Positions 44,511 to 50,668 of a stretch of DNA of 64,000 nucleotides are shown here, piece after piece (position 1 is the stretch's first letter; each line of letters opens with the position of its first letter). The DNA is taken from contig NZ_JBNNGK010000011.1 of the NCBI RefSeq assembly GCF_050268245.1, positions 1-64,000 of the forward strand. The letters are read 5' to 3'. This DNA comes from JBNNGK01 sp050268245 (GTDB lineage: Bacteria; Pseudomonadota; Gammaproteobacteria; Enterobacterales; Enterobacteriaceae). The notes beneath the pieces are model-generated. The model did not search any database and was not told where the DNA came from. It was given only the letters and a program-made list of their open reading frames with translations. The position numbers and the translations under genes were made by a program.

Positions 44511-45753
44511 TACCTATGCGCCGCGTCGGGTGGTGGTTACTGGCTATGGTGCGGTTACACCGATGGGGATGAACGCAGAGCAAAGCTGGGCGGCAATGAT
44601 GGATTATCAGCTTGGCTACCGCTACGTCGATAAATCGGATACCGGTATTAAATCACGCTTTTTTGGTCTGATTGACGATGAACCGAATTTGAAGTCAGTG
44701 CCAGCCGCGATTCGCCGTCGGCTACCGCATTTTGCTCGTCTGGTATTGGCTGCGGCGCAGGAAGCGATGGGAATGGCCTTTCAGTCTGAATCGCCAGCAG
44801 CGCATTACGATCTATTGGATTGTGGCGCCATTATTGGCAGCGGTTGGGCGGGGCAAGACGAAACCCATCGTAATCATGAAGATCATTTAAATACCGGGTT
44901 GGGATCGCCATTTGGTTGTTTCATGTCGATGCCAAATGTCGCCACTGCGGCCTGTAGCCTATATTGGGGGCTACGTGGATATCAAAATACGCCAATCGCT
45001 GCCTGTGCTACCGGTACTATGGCTATCGGCGATGCATTTGAAGTAATTCGCAGTGGGCGAGCATCGATGATGTTGGCTGGTGCGGGTGAATCGCTGCGCA
45101 CTGACTCGGCGATATGGAATATTGATGTACTACGTGCTTTAACTAGCGAGCAAGATGATATTACCAAGGCGTGTTGCCCTTTCAGCTTAGATCGCAACGG
45201 TTTTGTGCTTTCAGAAGGTGCCGCAGTGCTTTGTTTGGAAGAGCGCGACGCCGCGTTGGCACGTGGTGCGACCATTCTGGGCGAAATTAAAGGCTATGGT
45301 AATTGCTCTGATGCATTCGACTTCACTGCGCCCGCCGAAGATAAGGCCGCACGCATAGAAACGATCCGGCGCGCGCTTGCGCAGGCCGGAGTCAGTGCCG
45401 ACCAGGTCGATTACATTAATGCGCATGGTACTTCAACGCAGCTCAATGATTTGAATGAAACCGAAGCGATCAAATTGGCAATGGGGAATGCGGCGTATAG
45501 CACGCCGATTTCGAGCACTAAATCTTATTCAGGGCATTTGATCGCCGCCGCAGGCAGTTTTGAATCGATCGTATGTTTACAAGCGTTGAAGCATCAATTG
45601 ATGCCAGCGACTTGTCACTTACATCATCCGGATCCGGCTTGCGATCTTGATTACATTAGCGAAGGGCATCGCGCTGCTCGGCTTCACAATACGTTGAATT
45701 TGAGTTTCGGATTCGGAGGTGCGAATGCGGCGCTGGTTATAGGACGGGATTAA
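44503..45753 (+). CDS. Beta-ketoacyl-ACP synthase (FabF-like)
   Basis: A 416-residue thiolase-fold condensing enzyme of the KAS II type. The active-site triad is Cys168 (IAACATGTMAIG), His308 (INAHGTST) and His345 (SYSGHLIAAAG), with Lys340 nearby, so it should be fully active in elongation rather than a chain-length factor. It overlaps the preceding pump gene, placing secretion and fatty-acid functions in one operon. Housekeeping FabF is normally next to acpP in a different locus. Probable role: elongation of a dedicated acyl chain on the ACP encoded at 46600. Confidence 0.9.
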   Translation: MNNTYAPRRVVVTGYGAVTPMGMNAEQSWAAMMDYQLGYRYVDKSDTGIKSRFFGLIDDEPNLKSVPAAIRRRLPHFARLVLAAAQEAMGMAFQSESPAAHYDLLDCGAIIGSGWAGQDETHRNHEDHLNTGLGSPFGCFMSMPNVATAACSLYWGLRGYQNTPIAACATGTMAIGDAFEVIRSGRASMMLAGAGESLRTDSAIWNIDVLRALTSEQDDITKACCPFSLDRNGFVLSEGAAVLCLEERDAALARGATILGEIKGYGNCSDAFDFTAPAEDKAARIETIRRALAQAGVSADQVDYINAHGTSTQLNDLNETEAIKLAMGNAAYSTPISSTKSYSGHLIAAAGSFESIVCLQALKHQLMPATCHLHHPDPACDLDYISEGHRAARLHNTLNLSFGFGGANAALVIGRD

Positions 45754-45755
45754 GC

Positions 45756-46595
45756 ATGTTACTGAATTACAGTTTGCAGGACGCTGAACGTTGGGCAGCG
45801 TTTTCCGGTGACTATAATCCGATCCATTTTGATCTGCAGCAAGCGCGTAAGTTGGGGGGGGAGCGACTGACGGTGCATGGCATGAGAGCGATGCTGGATA
45901 TGAAGCGACGGCTGAGCGAGATTTTACTTGCTGACTTACCAGCCGCAGACTACTTCAGTTTTAGTGCCCGATTACGTCAACCCGTGCAGTGCGGTGTTGG
46001 CTATCAACTGTCGGTAAAAAGTGAAGCGCAACGCGTCAGCGGTAAATTATTTGCCACTGCTGATGGCGAAAATTGTTTCACTGCTAAATTGGCTGCGGCA
46101 AAGCCGTTAAATTTGGCGGATGGCGTTACGAGTCAACTGATGAGCCGTAATGTAATCAATGAATTGATGGAAAAGTTCCCCGGTTCGCCCAGTGATAACA
46201 CACAGCAATGGAGCTTTTTTGACGCTTTGCTGTTTCAACGTATTGTGACGGCGCCAGAAACGCTGGAGACGGTGAGGCAAATCGTACCGGAAATCCAAGC
46301 AAAAACATTAATTGAAGTCTTTGCACAAATTCCGGTGGTGCAGACCCATCATGATGTGCATTTCAGTTCACGTTTGCTCTTAGACAGCGCGTGGTTGCAC
46401 AATGATGAACCGCTGTATTACGCTATTTTACCCACCTTGACGGTTGGCAACAAAGAAACTGGTTTAGTGGTGCGTACGGAATTGCAATGTTGGACGGCGC
46501 GACAGCCGCTGATTGCCACCGCTGTGACACTAAAAACTTTGCCGCTGTTGTCGGCGGCGGTAATGGATAACGACGAGAAAAACTCGGATAAATAA
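45756..46595 (+). CDS. MaoC-like (hot-dog) dehydratase
   Basis: A 279-residue double-hot-dog protein. The N-terminal half carries the hydratase-2 motif Asp19-X4-His24 (SGDYNPIHFDLQQAR), and HGMRAMLDM follows as in MaoC enzymes. The C-terminal half is another, degenerate hot-dog. It should interconvert 3-hydroxyacyl and enoyl thioesters. It lies 2 bases after the ketosynthase gene and 4 before the ACP gene. The missing partner for saturation is an enoyl reductase, not found in the cluster. Confidence 0.82.
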   Translation: MLLNYSLQDAERWAAFSGDYNPIHFDLQQARKLGGERLTVHGMRAMLDMKRRLSEILLADLPAADYFSFSARLRQPVQCGVGYQLSVKSEAQRVSGKLFATADGENCFTAKLAAAKPLNLADGVTSQLMSRNVINELMEKFPGSPSDNTQQWSFFDALLFQRIVTAPETLETVRQIVPEIQAKTLIEVFAQIPVVQTHHDVHFSSRLLLDSAWLHNDEPLYYAILPTLTVGNKETGLVVRTELQCWTARQPLIATAVTLKTLPLLSAAVMDNDEKNSDK

Positions 46596-46599
46596 GGAT

Positions 46600-46851
46600 A
46601 TGACCATGGAAAAGTATCAACAAGTTTATGACACCGTTTGTGAAATGATCTGTGATGCCAAAGATTTGGAACAATCAGACCTGTCGCCGGAGATGCCATT
46701 ATATCAATTAAAGCTGGACAGCCTGGATTACGTTGAATTGATGGTATTGGCTAAACGAGAATTCGGTGCGACGTTAAATGCCGAGATGTTTATGGAAAAC
46801 CCAAATATGACACTGAGCGATTTGTGTCGTCTGCTGGCAGAACAGAAGTAA
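46600..46851 (+). CDS. Acyl carrier protein
   Basis: An 83-residue acidic ACP. Ser41 in KLDSLDYVELM is the phosphopantetheine attachment site (DSL motif). A second ATG two codons later (MEKYQQ) is an alternative start. It has only moderate similarity to AcpP, so it is a dedicated carrier for the neighbouring ketosynthase, dehydratase and ketoreductase. The LpxL-like acyltransferase at 36870 could take its acyl group, since that family uses acyl-ACP donors. Confidence 0.9.
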   Translation: MTMEKYQQVYDTVCEMICDAKDLEQSDLSPEMPLYQLKLDSLDYVELMVLAKREFGATLNAEMFMENPNMTLSDLCRLLAEQK

Positions 46852-46857
46852 GCAAAA

Positions 46858-47592
46858 ATGAACAAGCAATGGGTATTAGTAACGGGCGGTAGTCGAGGTA
46901 TTGGACGCGCGCTGGTGGAAGAGTTAGCACAGTGCTGGAATGTGGTATTTACTTGGCGCAGCGGTGAGCAGGCCAGTGCCGAGACGATTGCCGCTTGTGC
47001 CAATTTAGCAGGGTGGGTAGAAAGTTACCCGTGTGACGGTAGCGATCAGGCTGCGGTTGAACGTTTGGCACCTGAGTTGTTGGCGCGGCATGGTGCGCCT
47101 GTTGCGGTGATACACAATGCTGGCGTCACGCTTGATGGCTTACATATTTCGCAAACCGGTGATTACTGGCGGCAGGTGATGGATACTAATCTCAATGCCG
47201 TGTTTTATTGGAACAAACAGTTATTACCAGCGATGATGGCGCAAGGGGAAGGCTCACTGTTACTGATGTCCTCCGTAAGCGGTATTAAGGGCAATATTGG
47301 CCAAACCGCTTATGGTGCGAGCAAAGCGGCGATGATTGGGTTGAGTCGCTCATTGGCACAAGAGTTGGGGCGTTTTGGCTTGCGGGTGAACTGTTTACTG
47401 CCGGGAATTATCGAAAGTGATATGACGCGAGCGATGCCAGCAGAGGCGCTGAAAGCACTGCGTAAGCAAATTCCGTTGCGGCGTGTGGGGCAGGCACAAG
47501 AAGTGGCTAAGGCTGCTGCATTTATGATCGGTGAAAATAGCCGGTATATGACAGGGCAAACATTGGTGCTCGATGGCGGGCTGACAGCCTGA
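46858..47592 (+). CDS. 3-oxoacyl-ACP reductase (FabG-like)
   Basis: A 244-residue short-chain dehydrogenase. The NADP motif TGGSRGIGRAL (residues ~9-19), Asn111, Ser139, Tyr152 and Lys156 (YGASK) form the classical catalytic set. The C-terminus ends TGQTLVLDGGL as in FabG. It is the last gene of the cluster, 6 bases after the ACP gene, followed by a terminator. With ketosynthase and dehydratase it could make 3-hydroxy or 2-enoyl (possibly polyenoic) chains. Confidence 0.9.
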   Translation: MNKQWVLVTGGSRGIGRALVEELAQCWNVVFTWRSGEQASAETIAACANLAGWVESYPCDGSDQAAVERLAPELLARHGAPVAVIHNAGVTLDGLHISQTGDYWRQVMDTNLNAVFYWNKQLLPAMMAQGEGSLLLMSSVSGIKGNIGQTAYGASKAAMIGLSRSLAQELGRFGLRVNCLLPGIIESDMTRAMPAEALKALRKQIPLRRVGQAQEVAKAAAFMIGENSRYMTGQTLVLDGGLTA

Positions 47593-48217
47593 CGCAATAC
47601 AACGTCGTTTTACTCACTATTTAAAGGGCATGCTATTCATGCCTTTTTTTATCTGTTTTTTCCGCAGTTGATTTTACACCATTCAGCATAAAGTATGCTT
47701 TTGTTGTCATCCCATTAAGAGTTCCAACTAATTAGTGTTAACGTCGATAATGATATCTATGGAGATATCCCTTTCAGTTGAAAGCGAGAATTATTCACCT
47801 AAAATCTATAGTGGCATTCTTGATTGAGTAAATATCGTGAGTAATTGACTGCCGCTATGAATGCTTTAATAAATACAATTATTATATATTTTACCTGAGA
47901 GGTTTTCTTTATTCTTATGCTGTAATAACTAACGTTAATTATTATGGTGGGCTATTTGAATGTTATGGCAATTAAAAAAAATCATTCAGATAATTGTAAT
48001 TAGTGTGCTAGTTTTTTGATGCCAATATTATAACCAACAATTAACATTATAGTAGGCATATTTTTCATATGGCTGTTACCTCAAAATAAATCAGCTATAC
48101 TCTTCGAAGGATTCAGGAACCTATCCTTAAGGTGGAGTTGATACTCCAGCACTAACTGTGGAGATGAAGAGGGAATAAGAAATCCACATTTTTCTATGTG
48201 AGAAATAATGAGGCACT
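47593..48217. other. AT-rich gap between the peptide cluster and the fimbrial locus
   Basis: 625 bases containing the terminator of the cluster (47623-47650), a second small hairpin AGCATA-AAG-TATGCT (47695-47709) and, close to the recombinase gene, two leader hairpins: AAGGAT/ATCCTT (48107-48112, 48123-48128) and TGGAGT/ACTCCA (48133-48138, 48143-48148). No credible gene is seen. Composition is strongly AT-rich. Confidence 0.5.
47623..47650 (+). terminator. Terminator of the peptide/fatty-acid cluster
   Basis: GGCATG (47627-47632, with AAAG before it) and CATGCC (47638-47643) pair around a 5-base loop and run into TTTTTTT. It lies 30 bases after the ketoreductase stop and is a good end point for the operon. 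Confidence 0.8.
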
Positions 48218-48766
48218 ATGACAAATCGCAAACACCTAACCCCTTCTGAAGTGGAAAAATTGCTTGAGGCAACGCTGCGAGGAAAGAACCCTGAACGAGA
48301 TTACTGTTTGATTTGGATGTGTTTTATACATGGTTGCCGCGTCAGTGAGATTAACAGTTGGCGTCTGTCTGATATCGATCTGGAAGGGGGGAATATTTAT
48401 ATTCATAGGCTGAAAAATGGCTTTTCAACCATTCATCCCCTGTACGGTCGTGAAAGAAAGTGTTTGCAGCGCTGGATGGTAAAACGGAAATCTTACCGTG
48501 GTTCTGACAGTGAATGGTTATTTTTGTCTAATCGTGGCTCTCGGTTATCACGGCAAAGAATTTATTGGTTAATTCGGAATTATAGTCAGCAGGCCAAGTT
48601 GGAAGTTAATGCACACCCACATATGTTGCGGCATGGTTGCGGTTTTGCATTAGCCGATCGTGGAATTGATACACGTTTGATTCAAGATTATCTTGGACAC
48701 CGTAACATCCAAAATACAGTCCTTTATACCGCTAGTAATGCACGAAGATTTAAAGAAGTTTGGTAA
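48218..48766 (+). CDS. FimB/FimE-type tyrosine recombinase (first)
   Basis: A 182-residue minimal tyrosine recombinase consisting only of the catalytic domain. The catalytic residues are visible: Arg in HGCRVSEINSWR, His-X2-Arg-His in HPHMLRHGCGF, His in LGHRNIQNT and nucleophilic Tyr in TVLYTAS. FimB and FimE of this length invert the fimA promoter element in E. coli. It is encoded upstream of a pilin gene, with a candidate invertible element 31 bases downstream of its stop. A paralogue is encoded at the other end of the fimbrial locus. Which one favours ON or OFF cannot be told from sequence. Confidence 0.9.
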   Translation: MTNRKHLTPSEVEKLLEATLRGKNPERDYCLIWMCFIHGCRVSEINSWRLSDIDLEGGNIYIHRLKNGFSTIHPLYGRERKCLQRWMVKRKSYRGSDSEWLFLSNRGSRLSRQRIYWLIRNYSQQAKLEVNAHPHMLRHGCGFALADRGIDTRLIQDYLGHRNIQNTVLYTASNARRFKEVW

Positions 48767-48797
48767 CTGAAAAACGTAATTAAATATGTCTAATGAG

Positions 48798-49116
48798 TCA
48801 CTTTGAACTAAATTGCAACATACTTTAAATTCGCCCCAGATTAATGTCAACACTCATAAGACGAGAATTGAAGGGCTTAAAAAAAATCCTTTATTAACAA
48901 TGATGTGGGTATTTTTTTTCTTATTTTTTTTCCACCCAAACCCCTAGGCGTTTTCTTAGAAAGCTCATTTGGCTGCTATCAACACCATTCACCCAATATA
49001 TTTATTGGTTTTTATATCTGTAAAATTTAATTTTACAAAATAAAAAACCACAATACAGCTCAAAAATAAACCAAATTAGATTAAAAATCTAAAGGAGTCA
49101 CTTTAGTTCAAAATGA
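48798..49116. promoter_or_regulatory. Candidate invertible fimS-like switch (OFF orientation)
   Basis: A 319-bp segment is bounded by TCACTTTGAACTAAA (48798-48812) and TTTAGTTCAAAATGA (49102-49116); the second is the reverse complement of the first at 14 of 15 positions. E. coli fimS is 314 bp, with recombinase genes on one side and fimA on the other; here too the element lies between a recombinase gene and the pilin gene. A strong promoter inside its left end points away from fimA, so the sequenced orientation should be OFF. Confidence 0.75.
48822..48850 (-). promoter_or_regulatory. Outward-facing promoter inside the candidate switch
   Basis: On the minus strand a perfect TTGACA (48850-48845) is followed after 17 bp by TAAAGT (48827-48822, 4 of 6 to consensus). 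Transcription would start near 48815, at the edge of the left inverted repeat, and run toward the recombinase gene. After inversion the same promoter would lie beside the right repeat and read into the pilin gene at 49265. Confidence 0.65.
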
Positions 49117-49264
49117 ATCGTTTGTTTGGAAAGGTTAGCTCTGCTCAATACCTATTCGAGAGGGTGGTTCCGCGGTCACTGAACTAAATAAAAAGGAATG
49201 GCGTAACGTTATGCCAGAAACAATCAAATGCACAATTGTGCATTAATTTTTAAAGGATAGAAGT

Positions 49265-49786
49265 ATGAAAAAGAATCTGATTGCTGTAGCTGTATTGGCT
49301 GCTTCTGCATTTACTGCCTCTGCATTCGCAGCTGATGGCGCTGTTAACTTCACCGGTTCTATTACTGATGAAGCATGTACCGTTGATACCGATTCTTTAA
49401 ACCAAACTGTTGATCTGGGCAAAGTAGCTCAGTCTGCGTTTAATGGTGCAGGTGATACTGCTGGCGCTAAAAAATTCAGCCTGTTGCTGAAAGACTGCCC
49501 AGCTACAGTAACCGGTGCTACCGTTCGTTTTGACGGTAACCAAATCCCGGGTAACAACTCTGTGTTGGCGCTGACCGAAGGTGCGGATACTGCTCAGAAC
49601 GTAGGTATTCAGATCACTGACAACAACAACAACGTGATCAACCTGTATCAAGATTCTGTTGTATACCCACTGGTTAGCACTGGTGTGAATACTCTGGACT
49701 TCGCAGCTCGTTATTATGCAACTGCTGATGCTGTTTCTGTAGGTACTGCTAACGCTGTATCTAACTTCACCATCGTTTACCAGTAA
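49265..49786 (+). CDS. Major fimbrial subunit (FimA-like)
   Basis: A 173-residue chaperone-usher pilin. The signal peptide is residues 1-22 (MKKNLIAVAVLAASAFTASAFA), giving a mature protein starting ADGAVNFTGSITDEACTVD. Two cysteines (ITDEACTVD and LKDCPATVT) form the pilin disulfide, and the C-terminus ends in the alternating donor-groove strand with penultimate tyrosine (FTIVYQ). Codon use is biased as in a highly expressed gene. A terminator-like hairpin separates it from the chaperone gene, as is common for the most abundant subunit. Confidence 0.93.
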   Translation: MKKNLIAVAVLAASAFTASAFAADGAVNFTGSITDEACTVDTDSLNQTVDLGKVAQSAFNGAGDTAGAKKFSLLLKDCPATVTGATVRFDGNQIPGNNSVLALTEGADTAQNVGIQITDNNNNVINLYQDSVVYPLVSTGVNTLDFAARYYATADAVSVGTANAVSNFTIVYQ

Positions 49787-49793
49787 GTTTTTT

Positions 49794-49860
49794 CTGCCTG
49801 CTATTCAACAGGCAGTGTAAGGCCGAGCCAGGGTGGGCGAGTGCCGCCCTGGTTCTTTTA
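49794..49860 (+). terminator. Partial terminator between pilin and chaperone genes
   Basis: Two hairpins lie here. CTGCCTG/CAGGCAG (49794-49800 and 49809-49815) comes first. CCAGGGTGG with CCGCCCTGG (49828-49836 and 49844-49852, one T-G pair) follows and is succeeded by TTCTTTTA. They would lower expression of the chaperone and usher relative to the pilin. Confidence 0.6.
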
Positions 49861-49889
49861 TCACTGGATTTAACCAGGCAGGGAAGATA

Positions 49890-50564
49890 ATGAAAGTTTG
49901 GCGCAGTACGCTGGTTGCAGCGTTATTGATGACGATGGGTGCGCAGGTTCAGGCTGGCGTAGTGGTCGGTGGAACCCGTTTGGTGTATGACGGCGGTAAA
50001 AAAGAATCATCACTTACTATTAGCAACCCCGATAAAACCCCTTATCTCATTCAATCCTGGGTTGATACTCAAGACGGCGATAAATCAAAAGCACCGTTTA
50101 TTATTACTCCGCCACTATTCCGTCTGGATGGTGGGCAAAACAATATCTTACGTGTGGTTCGTGCAGGCGGTAATTTGCCTACGGATCAAGAATCACTGTA
50201 TTGGATGAACATCAAATCCATTCCATCAGCAGAGAAAAAAGACAATACGCTGCAAATTGCGGTGAAGACGCGTATTAAGCTTATTTATCGACCGCGTGGC
50301 TTACCGGGTAACGTGACTGAATCCGGCAAAATGGTGAAATGGCAGCGCAGCGGAAATACGCTTCAGGTGACTAACCCATCGCCTTATTACCTCACGTTCT
50401 TTAACGTCAAGGTAAACGGCACCGCAGTGAAAAATGCCACCATGGTTGCACCAAAATCAAGTGCCAGTTTCCCGCTGTCTGCTGGGGTGAGTGGCGGTAC
50501 GTTGAGTTGGCAAATTATTAACGACTACGGCGGGACCAGCCCGATTTTTAATGCCAATTTATAA
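49890..50564 (+). CDS. Periplasmic fimbrial chaperone (PapD/FimC-like)
   Basis: A 224-residue protein with a signal peptide (cleavage after VQA, residue ~22) and the two-domain immunoglobulin fold of pilus chaperones. The subunit-capping G1 region includes the QIAVKTRIKLIYRP motif (around residues 132-145), which carries the conserved basic residue. The start at 49890 (MKVWRSTLVA) with GGGAAG upstream is preferred over an in-frame extension. It follows the pilin gene and precedes the usher gene. Confidence 0.93.
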   Translation: MKVWRSTLVAALLMTMGAQVQAGVVVGGTRLVYDGGKKESSLTISNPDKTPYLIQSWVDTQDGDKSKAPFIITPPLFRLDGGQNNILRVVRAGGNLPTDQESLYWMNIKSIPSAEKKDNTLQIAVKTRIKLIYRPRGLPGNVTESGKMVKWQRSGNTLQVTNPSPYYLTFFNVKVNGTAVKNATMVAPKSSASFPLSAGVSGGTLSWQIINDYGGTSPIFNANL

Positions 50565-50668
50565 AACATCTTGTCAGTTTATAAATACGGAACCCCTGCA
50601 CAGGTAGTGCTGGGAAGGATGCGGCTATCCGGTTTCTACCGGTAGTGCTGAGAAATGGAGTTAACAGG

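Noticed and set aside
48218..48766. Phage or integron integrase
   Set aside because: It lacks the N-terminal arm-binding domain, is 182 residues long and is adjacent to a pilin switch, as FimB/FimE proteins are.
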